Assembly (NCBI GenBank): GCA_900320245.1
Contig: ONRP01000001.1
Location: 91,681-155,680, forward strand
Length of the DNA stretch: 64,000 nt
From: an uncultured Prevotellaceae bacterium
GTDB taxonomy: Bacteria > Bacteroidota > Bacteroidia > Bacteroidales > Muribaculaceae
Reading direction: 5' to 3'
In this document: positions 53,964 to 62,242 of the stretch, in pieces
How positions within the stretch are numbered: position 1 is the first letter of the stretch
How the letters are laid out: every line of letters begins with the position of its first letter
Notes under the pieces: model-generated
Told to the model about the DNA's origin: nothing
Databases searched by the model: none
The model's input: only the letters and a program-made list of their open reading frames with translations
Made by a program: the position numbers and the translations under genes

Positions 53964-55946
53964 TCACAAGGCGAGACGGAAGCCAAGCGAATAGTTGCGG
54001 CTGCCGGGAGCCTCATAGTTGCGTGCGCTCACGCGGCAATCGCGATCGGTGCTGAACCAGCCGCCACCGCGGGTCACACGGCGCAGACCGGTCTCGGGAC
54101 CTACAGGATTGGTCTGGGCATCCTCGGTGTAGGCGCCATACCAGTCGGCACACCACTCATACACGTTACCCGACATGTCATACAGTCCCATCTCATTGGC
54201 CTGCATACTGCCAACCGCATGGGTTCCGTAAGCGGGATTATCCACGCCAACGGCATAACTGTTGTTGTAGTACCATGCCAAATCGGCGATGTTGTCGCCA
54301 CCGGCAAAGGTGTAGCCATGGGCCTTGACGGCGCCACGGGCAGCGTACTCCCACTCGGCCTCGGTGGGCAGGCGGAAGTTCTTACCGGTGATAGCGTTCA
54401 GGCGTGCGATGAATTCCTGGCAGTCATCCCAACTTACCTGCTCAACAGGACGGTTCGGGTCGCCGGTGAAGCCGCTGGGATTGGTACCCATAACGGCAGT
54501 CCAGAGTTCCTGGGTCACCTCGGTCTGACCGATGCTGTAGGGCGACAGGATCACCTCGTGTGCGGGCAGTTCGTCGATGCCGGCGATGCCTTCCTCAACC
54601 ATCGTGCTGTCCGAGCCCATGGTGAAGGTGCCGCCATCGATGGCTACCATCTGGAACGATACACCGTTGACGGTGAATCGGCCGGGAATGGTGTTGTAGT
54701 TCTGCATACGCTCGATGAACTGGTTGGCTGCACTCTGCAACTCACCGAAGTTCTCATCGAGTACCGAACTGCAGTCGAGCAGCAGCATCACCAGTGCGCT
54801 GGAGTAGGTGCTCTCAACATCGGGGAGACGGCCTGCCGAGAACTCGGTGCTGGCCTCCCAGGCCTGCTGGTCCTCAACCCAGTACCACTCCTGGATGTGA
54901 TTCTTCTCGATGCGCTCCTCCGAGTCGAGTTGGATGCCCTTGAATACCAAGGTAACAAAGACGCCGTCAACGCTCGAGGCGGCAACGCTATCGCCTGCCG
55001 TGCAGGTCATGCCGTGGTAGACGATGTTGGTCAGGCTGCGGGTCTTGAGCGAGAAGGTACCCTCGATGTAGACCTGCGAGTCATCAACGGTTGCACCGTT
55101 CACCTCGTCGAGAGTGAAACGGATGCGCGTGCCCGTGCCGACACCCGGGAAGACCAGGGTCAGCGTCTCGGACATGTTACGGCTCACCAGGTCGTCGGCG
55201 ATGGCCTGGAACTTGGCATTCACCTCGGCCATCGTGTTCACTTCCATCGCCTTGGCCGAATCACTGGCCAGGGTATACAGGTTGGAGCGGAACTGGTTGG
55301 CGTCAATCACATTGTCGCTCATAAGACCTACGGTATAAGCCTTGATGGGACGGCCATAAACACGCTGGTCGGCGATGCGGGCGCTGAGGGCCTGGGCATA
55401 CTCGGCCTCGGTGTCATACTTGTCGGTCATCATCAGCGAACCCTGGTCGAGACCGCCAGTGAAGGTCACGACAGCGACATTCTGCAGATTCTCGGGATAG
55501 AAAGCCGCATTCAGTGCATCGAGCGCCTTGTCTACCGAATAGTAGAGCAGGCGGCCCGGCTGCGTGTTCAGCGCAGCCACAAAGTCACTGAACTCGGGCA
55601 TCGACGTCGAGTCGAGCAAGGCAAGTTCCTTGGTGTCCAGCGTCTGGTTATATCCCACGACACCCATATACATGCCTGTCTTGACCGTAGGCTTAACGGG
55701 GCCGTTCAGGATGTAGTCGATCAGCACATTCATGTCGGCGATAGTGATATCGCCATCACCATTCACGTCACATGCCGGGTTGTTGGTGCCGCTCAGGATA
55801 GCATCGACAACAACATTGACATCGGCAATGTTGACATCTCCGTCGGCATTGACATCACCCTCGATGTTACTGGAGTAACGGCTCGGGCCAGCCAGAGCCA
55901 TCACTGTTGACAAGAAAATCAACGAAAAAAGAGTAGTCAGTCTCAT
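53964..55946 (-). CDS. secreted SUMF1/FGE-like protein with N-terminal dockerin
   Basis: A 660-residue exported protein. Signal peptide 1-20; two dockerin repeats at about 30-82 (GDVNADGDVNIADVNVVVDAILSG, DVNGDGDITIADMNVLIDYILNG) directly after it, the reverse of the usual C-terminal position. A middle region (about 90-420) with VWA-like strands follows (VAVVTFTGGLDQGS, ALVMLLLDCSSVL). The C-terminal domain (about 440-660) has the FGE-sulfatase pattern FQMVAIDGGTFTMGSDS, RPVEQVSWDDCQEFIARLNAITGKNFRLPTEAEWEYAARG, GNVYEWCADWYG and GFRLAL. Only one Cys (RDCRVSARN) lies where formylglycine-generating enzymes have the Cys pair, so it is probably not a true sulfatase activator but a related binding domain. 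Monocistronic with a good promoter. Confidence 0.85.
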   Translation of the reverse strand: MRLTTLFSLIFLSTVMALAGPSRYSSNIEGDVNADGDVNIADVNVVVDAILSGTNNPACDVNGDGDITIADMNVLIDYILNGPVKPTVKTGMYMGVVGYNQTLDTKELALLDSTSMPEFSDFVAALNTQPGRLLYYSVDKALDALNAAFYPENLQNVAVVTFTGGLDQGSLMMTDKYDTEAEYAQALSARIADQRVYGRPIKAYTVGLMSDNVIDANQFRSNLYTLASDSAKAMEVNTMAEVNAKFQAIADDLVSRNMSETLTLVFPGVGTGTRIRFTLDEVNGATVDDSQVYIEGTFSLKTRSLTNIVYHGMTCTAGDSVAASSVDGVFVTLVFKGIQLDSEERIEKNHIQEWYWVEDQQAWEASTEFSAGRLPDVESTYSSALVMLLLDCSSVLDENFGELQSAANQFIERMQNYNTIPGRFTVNGVSFQMVAIDGGTFTMGSDSTMVEEGIAGIDELPAHEVILSPYSIGQTEVTQELWTAVMGTNPSGFTGDPNRPVEQVSWDDCQEFIARLNAITGKNFRLPTEAEWEYAARGAVKAHGYTFAGGDNIADLAWYYNNSYAVGVDNPAYGTHAVGSMQANEMGLYDMSGNVYEWCADWYGAYTEDAQTNPVGPETGLRRVTRGGGWFSTDRDCRVSARNYEAPGSRNYSLGFRLAL

Positions 55947-56028
55947 GTCTTAGAATATTATGTTTTTTGTTTAAATGATTATCAATAACGATTGCCGCAC
56001 TGTGCGTTACCGCACAAATATCAACCTA

Positions 56029-56059
56029 CAAAATTACACCTATTTTATACAATTGGCAA
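56029..56059 (-). promoter_or_regulatory. promoter of the SUMF1-like gene
   Basis: On the minus strand TTG (56059-56057), 20 nt, TAATTTTG (56036-56029); leader about 75 nt. Confidence 0.65.
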
Positions 56060-56351
56060 AGGTTACAAGGCAATAGTTATTAACAATTTGCCCGTTTTTA
56101 GCCTTTTTTACACTTCACTGCCGGCGGGCAACTATTCAGCCATTTTCCTCTCGCCAAGGTGCTAAGCCGCTAAGAGTTTAATATTTAATACGTTACGTAA
56201 TTTGTTTAAGATATGTCAGACAAATAAAACGCTTCAAACTATCAAAAAGTTCTCCTGTTTTGACTATGATAATTATCTGAAAATCAAAAAACTTAGCGTC
56301 TTTGCAACTTAGCGTGATATTTAGTGGCGGGTGTTTTGGCTGAACAGTTAC
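56060..56351. other. AT-rich intergenic stretch
   Basis: About 290 bases between divergent genes with no gene visible. No promoter match of the TTG-20-TAnnTTTG form was found besides those listed on either side. Confidence 0.35.
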
Positions 56352-56519
56352 GCCTGCGGCGAAGGTTGGCGGCGCCTCAACCATGTCAAAAAACGGCTTC
56401 GTTTTTTGCCATTGTATTCGGCTTGCACTACTCTGCCTGCGGCGAAGGTAGGCGGCGCCTCAACTATGTCAAAAAACGGCTTCGTTTTTTGCCATTGTGT
56501 TCGGCTTGCACTACCTTTG
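56352..56519 (+). repeat. 83-bp tandem duplication carrying hairpin and promoter
   Basis: Two near-identical copies start with GCCTGCGGCGAAGGT at 56352 and 56435 (period 83). Each has the perfect hairpin AAAAAACG-GCTT-CGTTTTTT (first copy 56388-56407) and ends in CGGCTTGCACTAC. The second copy ends with TACCTTTG (56512-56519), exactly 20 nt after TTG (56489-56491), forming a full promoter; the first copy has TACTCTGC at the same place, so its -7 box is broken. Similar GC-rich intergenic promoter repeats occur in relatives to my knowledge. Confidence 0.8.
56489..56519 (+). promoter_or_regulatory. promoter of the sodium:solute symporter gene
   Basis: TTG (56489-56491), 20 nt, TACCTTTG (56512-56519), inside the second repeat copy. 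The predicted transcript start near 56526 supports the ATG at 56572. Confidence 0.65.
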
Positions 56520-56571
56520 CACAAAATATTTATACAAAACAGGTAAAAATTCACCATCCAATTCATCGAAA

Positions 56572-58071
56572 ATGGTATCCATCGTCCATCTGACAGGCGT
56601 GTTGCTCACCGTCGCACTGCTGCTCGCAGTGGGGTGGCTCTCAGGCCGTAAAGTCAAGGATGCCCATAGTTTCACCACTGGTGGCAAGGCTGGGAGTTGG
56701 ATGGTGTGCGGCGCCTTGTTGGGCACGCTGGCCGGCGGCCAGTCGACCATCGGCACGGCGCAGTTGGCCTTCACCTACGGGCTGTCGGCCTGGTGGTTCA
56801 CCATCGGTGCAGGACTCGGTTCATTGCTGTTGGGACTGCTCTATGCGGGGCCGTTGCGTCGCAGCGGCTGCACAACCTTGCTCGAGGTGGTGAGCCGCGA
56901 GTATGGCCACAAAGCCGAGACGGTGGGCTCGATTCTGTTCCTCATCGGCATCTTCATCAGCATCATGTCACAGGTGCTGTCCTCGTCGGCAATGATCAGC
57001 AGTCTGTTCGGCATACCCACACTGTGGGCCTCAGTCACCGGTGCCGTCCTCATCTTGCTGCTGGTGCTGTTCGGCGGCATCCGCAGTGCCGGAGTAGCAG
57101 GTATTGTCAAGTTGATTTTGCTCTATGTGTGTTCGCTGATAGCGGGTGTCGTCGTCTGGCACGTTGCCGGCGGCCTGTCGGGACTGCGCGACAGTGTGGA
57201 CAGCATCTACCAGTCCCCTACCCTGTCCCATTACAACGGCCTTGTCGACATCGAGAGCATTCATCACCGCTACGGAAGTCCCTTTGCGCGAGGCGTATTC
57301 AAGGACTTGGGCGGTTGCCTTTCGCTGGTGCTGGGTGTGGTGTGCACCCAAAGTTATGCCCTGTGCATCTGGTCGGCAGCCGACACGCCACGGGCGCGCC
57401 GCGGAGCGCTGTTGTGCTCGCTGTTCTTGCCCATCATCGGTGCGGCCTGCACCCTCGTGGGCATCTATATGCGCGGACATTATATCACAGCCGAAGAAAT
57501 GCAGGCCCTGAAGAGCGCCGGCGAGACGCTGCCGGCAGGTGTGGGCATCATCGGCGACTCGGCCCAGGCGTTTCCCGCCTTTGTGCTCAAGCACCTTCCA
57601 GCCTGGTTGGGCGGACTGATGCTGGGAACGATGCTCATCAACATTCTGGGGTGCGGTAGCGGTCTGTCGCTGGGAGCAGCGACCATCCTGGTGCGCGATG
57701 TTTACGGTAACTTCAAGCGCCGCCTGGGCATGGCGTCATCGCCCTTGTCACAACTGGCACAGACCCGCTTGTCCATCGTGGGAATCCTGGCTGCGGCCGT
57801 CATTGCGTCACTGATTTTCCACAGCGCCTTTATCAACGACCTGGGCTTCCTGTCGCTGGGCCTGCGTGCCGTAGCCATCCTGTTTCCTTTATGCTTTGCC
57901 TTATGGCTCCCGGGCCGGTTCAAGGCGAGCCGCATCCTGCTCTCGATGCCCGTTGGCGTAGCGGCGATGCTGCTGGCCAAATCGACGGCCATACCCGGCG
58001 ATGCCGTCTACTATGGCCTCGCTGCAGCGGGCATTGTCGCGCTCACCGGCTTTAAAGGGAGTCGAGGATGA
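56572..58071 (+). CDS. sodium:solute symporter (SSS) family transporter
   Basis: A 499-residue inner-membrane protein with about 13 TM helices of the LeuT-like fold. MVSIVHLTGVLLTVALLLAVGWLSGRKVKDAHSFTTGGKAGSWMVCGALLGTLAGGQSTIGTAQLAFTYG-type start shows the TM1 Na-site region; GGIRSAGVAGIVKLILLY is TM5-6 and CTQSYALCIWSAADTPRARRGAL is TM8, which also bears Na ligands. The substrate cannot be inferred; SSS members carry sugars, proline, pantothenate or organic anions. The start was chosen because the promoter lies at 56489-56519 and a longer frame would begin inside the repeat. Its last 20 nt overlap the end of the convergent GHL10 gene. Confidence 0.88.
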   Translation: MVSIVHLTGVLLTVALLLAVGWLSGRKVKDAHSFTTGGKAGSWMVCGALLGTLAGGQSTIGTAQLAFTYGLSAWWFTIGAGLGSLLLGLLYAGPLRRSGCTTLLEVVSREYGHKAETVGSILFLIGIFISIMSQVLSSSAMISSLFGIPTLWASVTGAVLILLLVLFGGIRSAGVAGIVKLILLYVCSLIAGVVVWHVAGGLSGLRDSVDSIYQSPTLSHYNGLVDIESIHHRYGSPFARGVFKDLGGCLSLVLGVVCTQSYALCIWSAADTPRARRGALLCSLFLPIIGAACTLVGIYMRGHYITAEEMQALKSAGETLPAGVGIIGDSAQAFPAFVLKHLPAWLGGLMLGTMLINILGCGSGLSLGAATILVRDVYGNFKRRLGMASSPLSQLAQTRLSIVGILAAAVIASLIFHSAFINDLGFLSLGLRAVAILFPLCFALWLPGRFKASRILLSMPVGVAAMLLAKSTAIPGDAVYYGLAAAGIVALTGFKGSRG

Positions 58072-60610
58072 TGCTTATCAGGAGGTTGATATCGGCGATG
58101 TTCACCTCGCCGTCACAGTTCACGTCACCCTTGGCATAGTAGACACCACTCAGTATCATGTCGACGACGGCATTGACATCAGCGATATTGACTTCTCCAT
58201 CACCATTCACGTCACCCGATACGGGCACAGAATCACTATAGACAAAACTGATGGTCGGGCCATAGGCGGTGGTGTGGGAGTTGCCGTCAAAATCCAGGTA
58301 ACTGGTCTTGCAGCGGGCATAATAGGTTGTTCCGCTGACCATGAGTTTGCCGTCCACCTTAATCTGCTCGGCAGGCAACGTGGTCTCGTACTGACCGTTC
58401 TTGAGCGTCTCGATGAAACGGTTGCGTCCCCAGGTATTTTCCTTGCTCGACACCTCGATGACATAGGAGGTCGCCCACGGCTGCGGATGCAGAGTGATGT
58501 GCTGCCCCATGTAAAGCGTGCCTCCGTCCACGGGTTGCGTGAAGCGGGCTGCGGCATGGGCTACCGAGAAGCGCACCACGTCGCTCACCATTGCCTCACC
58601 GTCGACGGTGAGCAGGACGCGCACGAAGTAGGTGTTACCCGGCTCAAGCAGGTCTTCGGGGACAGTGAGAGAGCCTTCGGCAGAGGTTCCCGTGAAGATG
58701 GGTTGAGTGAAGGCATCGTCGCTGGCCACCTGCAGGGTTGCCTGCTCGTGGCTACCACAGGTGTACCACTCGACCGTGACAGGGACATCAAGGTCCTCGC
58801 TGCCGTCGGCCGGAGCCGTGACGGTGAGCAGCATGGGCGTGAATGCACGCACCTCGCTCACACCGCTGTAGCAACTGTCGGAACAGGACTGCACACGCCA
58901 GTACTGCTGCTGTCCATGCACCAGTTTGCTGAACTGCAGGACACTGGCCACGGTGTCGGTGACCGTGACGCGTTCCAGCACGTTATTGAATTCGGGACCG
59001 GCAGCGAGTTCTACCAAGTAATAGGCCGCCCCGTCGACATGATGCCATGTGAATTTGAAGGGGGCATCGGCCGTGGCTTCGTTCTCGGGGCTGATTAGCA
59101 CAGGGTTATCCAACTGGTCCAACTCAACGCTGACAAATGCCGGTGCCCACTCGTTGCCCACGCGGTCGAGCACGCATACGGCAAACTGGTAGCCCTGTTG
59201 GTACTGCTCGGGAATGTCATATCCGTTCTCATAGGTCATGCCCAACAGGTAATCAATCTGACCCGTGAACGTCGTCACATTCATCGTCATCGGGAAGGCA
59301 TAGACCGAGTAGCGAACATTGTCATAGCCGTCCCACACCAGGCGGTTGCCTGCACGGTCCAGGTTTTGCACCTCGCCGGGGTCGTAGCCCTGTTTCCAAG
59401 GCATGGCCGGCGGCAAGGCCGGACGCGTGAACACCGTGTTCTTGAGATAGTGGCCCAGCGAATTGCTGCTCAAAGCATACAGGTACTTGCACGAATAGAA
59501 GATGGCTCCCGGATTGCCGTCCTGCGAACTGGTGCGGTTGAGTTCCACCTCATCGGCATATTCCTTGTACTGCACCTCGTTGGAAGTATTGGTAATCGAC
59601 GAGATTGAAGAGGAGATATAGACCTGGCGGCCGAACTTATTGGCCACCGTACCCCACCAGGGCGTGATTTTGCCGTAGTCGGCCGTAGCGCCGATTTTCC
59701 AATAGACCTGGGGCGAGATATAGTCGATGCTCTGTGCTGCCAGCCATGCCAGCGGGTCGCTGAAGATGCCGTTGTACTGCCAGTCGCTGCCGGCAGGACA
59801 GGGGTCCACGCCATACTGTGATGCGACAGCCGAACTGGTGGCGGCGACGCCTGCGGGCGAAATGCCGTAACGCACCTCGGGCCGTGTTTCCTGAATCATA
59901 TCGTAGACGGCCTGCACCATGCGGTTGACATTGTCACGGCGCCAGTCGCCGAACGACAGGTCCGTTCCCGATTCCTGCCACTCACCATAGTCCTGAGCCG
60001 AAGCGTCGGTGGGAATGCCGTTAGGATAGAAATAGTCGTCGTAGAGGATGCCGTCCACGTCATAGTTGGTGATGATTTCGCGGCACACGTCCACGATGCG
60101 GTCGATGGTGCGCTGCTGGCCCGGGTCGAGGATGACGGTGGCGCCATAGGTGAGCAGCCAGCCATCCTCCTTGAGTTCCTGGTCATAGGGGGTGTTCCAG
60201 TCGGTGCCCGTGCTCCAGCGGTAGGGATTCACCCAGGCATGGCACTCCATGCCGCGCTTGTGACAACCCTCCACGACATACTGCAAGGGGTCAAAGCCAG
60301 GATCCTGGCCGCGGGTTCCCGTCAGGTAACTCGACCACGGCTCAATGCTCGATTGGTACATTGCATCACACATCGAACGCACCTGGAAATTGACCGCGTT
60401 GAAATTGTTGACCTGCAAGGAATCCAACAGACGGTCCATCTGCTGTTTCTGCTTGGTCGCTCCGGCGCCCTGCGAGGGCCAGTCCAGACACCAGACCGTG
60501 GCAATCCATGCCGAGCGGAACTCCCGTTTGGGGATTCCGTAGGCCCACACCTGCGCCGTCAGGCACGAGAGCAACAACACAAGCACTGCAGTATTAAGAA
60601 AGCGTTTCAT
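58052..60610 (-). CDS. secreted GHL10-type (DUF187) glycoside hydrolase with dockerin tail
   Basis: An 852-residue exported protein; signal peptide in MKRFLNTAVLVLLLSCLTAQVWA. The N-terminal barrel (about 27-345) has the GHL10/YngK pattern: REFRSAWIATVWCLDWPS, NAVNFQVRSMCDAMYQS, ECHAWVNPYRW, DVDGILYDDYFYP (likely acidic catalytic residues), YGISPAGV and IDYISPQVYWK. Four beta-sandwich modules follow (about 400-790), of fibronectin-like and Ig-like type. The dockerin pair (GDVNGDGEVNIADVNAVVDMILSG, GDVNCDGEVNIADINLLISIILDSL) closes the protein. Related enzymes are thought to act on peptidoglycan-derived or other amino-sugar glycans. The IADVN dockerin class matches the large BspA-like and SUMF1-like proteins. 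The gene's 3' end overlaps the symporter gene by 20 nt. Confidence 0.9.
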   Translation of the reverse strand: MKRFLNTAVLVLLLSCLTAQVWAYGIPKREFRSAWIATVWCLDWPSQGAGATKQKQQMDRLLDSLQVNNFNAVNFQVRSMCDAMYQSSIEPWSSYLTGTRGQDPGFDPLQYVVEGCHKRGMECHAWVNPYRWSTGTDWNTPYDQELKEDGWLLTYGATVILDPGQQRTIDRIVDVCREIITNYDVDGILYDDYFYPNGIPTDASAQDYGEWQESGTDLSFGDWRRDNVNRMVQAVYDMIQETRPEVRYGISPAGVAATSSAVASQYGVDPCPAGSDWQYNGIFSDPLAWLAAQSIDYISPQVYWKIGATADYGKITPWWGTVANKFGRQVYISSSISSITNTSNEVQYKEYADEVELNRTSSQDGNPGAIFYSCKYLYALSSNSLGHYLKNTVFTRPALPPAMPWKQGYDPGEVQNLDRAGNRLVWDGYDNVRYSVYAFPMTMNVTTFTGQIDYLLGMTYENGYDIPEQYQQGYQFAVCVLDRVGNEWAPAFVSVELDQLDNPVLISPENEATADAPFKFTWHHVDGAAYYLVELAAGPEFNNVLERVTVTDTVASVLQFSKLVHGQQQYWRVQSCSDSCYSGVSEVRAFTPMLLTVTAPADGSEDLDVPVTVEWYTCGSHEQATLQVASDDAFTQPIFTGTSAEGSLTVPEDLLEPGNTYFVRVLLTVDGEAMVSDVVRFSVAHAAARFTQPVDGGTLYMGQHITLHPQPWATSYVIEVSSKENTWGRNRFIETLKNGQYETTLPAEQIKVDGKLMVSGTTYYARCKTSYLDFDGNSHTTAYGPTISFVYSDSVPVSGDVNGDGEVNIADVNAVVDMILSGVYYAKGDVNCDGEVNIADINLLISIILDSL

Positions 60611-60654
60611 ATCCTAAATTTTTGTGGTTAATCCTTAAAATGTATTTATCAGCA

Positions 60655-60684
60655 CAAAGGTAACATAAAAAAGCGCAACTCCAA
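60655..60684 (-). promoter_or_regulatory. promoter of the GHL10 gene
   Basis: On the minus strand TTG (60684-60682), 19 nt, TACCTTTG (60662-60655); leader about 40 nt. Confidence 0.6.
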
Positions 60685-60821
60685 TCGAATGCGCTCTTTC
60701 ATTAGAAATATTTAACGGTTAACCCTGCAGCCTATCGGCCGGGGAAAACGTCCAGACAAGAATCCGCACAACATGCGAGAACCTGTGCACTGACGAGTCA
60801 GGCAACGGTAGCGACGGCGAT

Positions 60822-61265
60822 TCAGAGCCTGTCAAAGGGAATGCGGGCCAGCAGTTCGCCGAAACGGTTGGCGCCCTCCTGCAACTGGCCCTCGACCATC
60901 TTGCGCAGGAAGAACGGGAGTTGCAACTGCAGTTCGGCTGTGCTCATCGTGCTGCCGTCTTGCTGACTATCCAGGTTGATGACCATATTGATGGGCACCG
61001 GAGACATCGAGGCGGTATAGACCACCCGCTGGCCGTCGATGCTCTGCTCTGGGTCGAGCGACAAGGTCACCTCGCCCATCGGCGACTCGATGGCTATCGA
61101 GTTCTCGTTGAACTTGACAGTATCGAGATGCCTGCGGGCCTCGTCGTCGATTTGGTCGGCATGGGCCTCGATCTGGGCCTTCACGAGCGACGGATTGGTG
61201 AGTTTGCTATAGATGGTTGCCGCATCACAGGCGATGCGATGGGGTGCACTCTTGAATGATTCCAT
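60822..61265 (-). CDS. SRPBCC-like hypothetical protein downstream of pyrE
   Basis: A 147-residue cytoplasmic protein. The opening FKSAPHRIACDAATIYSKLTNPSLVK and the long C-terminal helix (AELQLQLPFFLRKMVEGQLQEGANRFGELLARIPF) fit the START/SRPBCC fold (polyketide cyclase/coenzyme Q-binding type), a hydrophobic-ligand cavity protein. No catalytic residues can be named. It lies 42 nt after pyrE and is probably co-transcribed; this gene pair is common in Bacteroidales as I recall, but no link to pyrimidine synthesis is established. Confidence 0.75.
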   Translation of the reverse strand: MESFKSAPHRIACDAATIYSKLTNPSLVKAQIEAHADQIDDEARRHLDTVKFNENSIAIESPMGEVTLSLDPEQSIDGQRVVYTASMSPVPINMVINLDSQQDGSTMSTAELQLQLPFFLRKMVEGQLQEGANRFGELLARIPFDRL

Positions 61266-61307
61266 ATCTGTTGCAGTTATAAGCGGTTTAGTGTTTCACA
61301 CATTCAT

Positions 61308-61961
61308 TTAATCCACAGCGTCAAGGCCTGTCGGCGCCCAGTTCTCGGGGTCGTTGTGCCACTGCTGCAGGGTTTCGGCATCGGCAGTGGTGATATGGCC
61401 GCCGTCGATGGCCACGTCGAGCATCGTCTCAAAGTCGGTGAGCGTGATAACGGGCAGTTTGGCACGCTTCAAAGCCCTGGCAGCCTGCGAGAAGCGGTAA
61501 TCAAAGATAACCACTACGCCCAGGACGATACCACCGGCTTCGCGCACCGTATTGAGGCACTTCATGCAGTTATTGCCCGTCGACAACTGGTCCTCGATGA
61601 GGACGACCTTCTGGCCTGGCTTGATGTCACCCTCGATAAGGTTCTCCAGGCCATGGTCTTTGGGCTTGGAACGCACATACACCATCGGCAACGCCAGCGA
61701 GTCGGCGACAAGGGCAGCATGGGCGATAGCCCCCGTGGCAATGCCGGCTATCATCTCGGCATCACCGAAATTTTCCATAATGAGTCGCGCCATTTCCACC
61801 TTGATGAGGTTACGCACCCCGGGATAGGACAAGGTCATGCGCAGGTCGGTGTAGATGGGTGAATTCCATCCTGTAGCCCATGAGAACGGGCTGTCGGGCT
61901 GTAACTTGATGGCACTGATCTGAATCAGTTTCTCGGCAAGCAAGGTATCTAATTTTTTCAT
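61308..61961 (-). CDS. pyrE: orotate phosphoribosyltransferase
   Basis: A 217-residue enzyme making OMP from orotate and PRPP in pyrimidine synthesis. The N-terminal domain has AEKLIQISAIKLQPDSPFSWATGWNSPIYTD; the flexible loop is YVRSKPKDHGLENLIEGD, with Lys and His; and the PRPP motif is VVLIEDQLSTGNNCMKCLNTVREAGG (acidic pair modified to ED, then the Thr-Gly loop). Length is typical. A -7-like box TAATTTCG is at 61999-61992. It is first of a two-gene operon with the SRPBCC-like gene. Confidence 0.95.
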   Translation of the reverse strand: MKKLDTLLAEKLIQISAIKLQPDSPFSWATGWNSPIYTDLRMTLSYPGVRNLIKVEMARLIMENFGDAEMIAGIATGAIAHAALVADSLALPMVYVRSKPKDHGLENLIEGDIKPGQKVVLIEDQLSTGNNCMKCLNTVREAGGIVLGVVVIFDYRFSQAARALKRAKLPVITLTDFETMLDVAIDGGHITTADAETLQQWHNDPENWAPTGLDAVD

Positions 61962-62169
61962 CGCTGATGATCACAGGTTAATTTGAACGGGCGAAATTAG
62001 CAAAAATCCTGCTCTTAGATGTCATATCTTTTCAATAAAAACCAAAAAACTTGTTAAAGAAGACCGATAAGAGTAGTCCGGACCATCGTATCAGCCTCCC
62101 GACCCCTCCTGACACAACACTGTCGGTCGGCTCTTCACCCCGTGCCCCATGGCACAAAAGGCTGCAAAT

Positions 62170-62200
62170 TTGCCGTTTCAAAAAAAAATCACTAATTTTG
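62170..62200 (+). promoter_or_regulatory. promoter of the patatin-recX-comF operon
   Basis: TTG (62170-62172), 20 nt, TAATTTTG (62193-62200); leader about 35 nt. Confidence 0.65.
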
Positions 62201-62242
62201 CGGTGAACAACATAGACTTACCAGGTTTTCTTTAATTCATTT

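Noticed and set aside
56324-56593. Small plus- and minus-strand frames over the 83-bp duplication
   Set aside because: They only translate the repeat in different frames, and they include the promoter of the symporter gene.
9046-60610. A true cellulosome
   Set aside because: No cohesin-like or scaffoldin gene occurs in the window, so the dockerin finding is reported only as a docking or sorting hypothesis.
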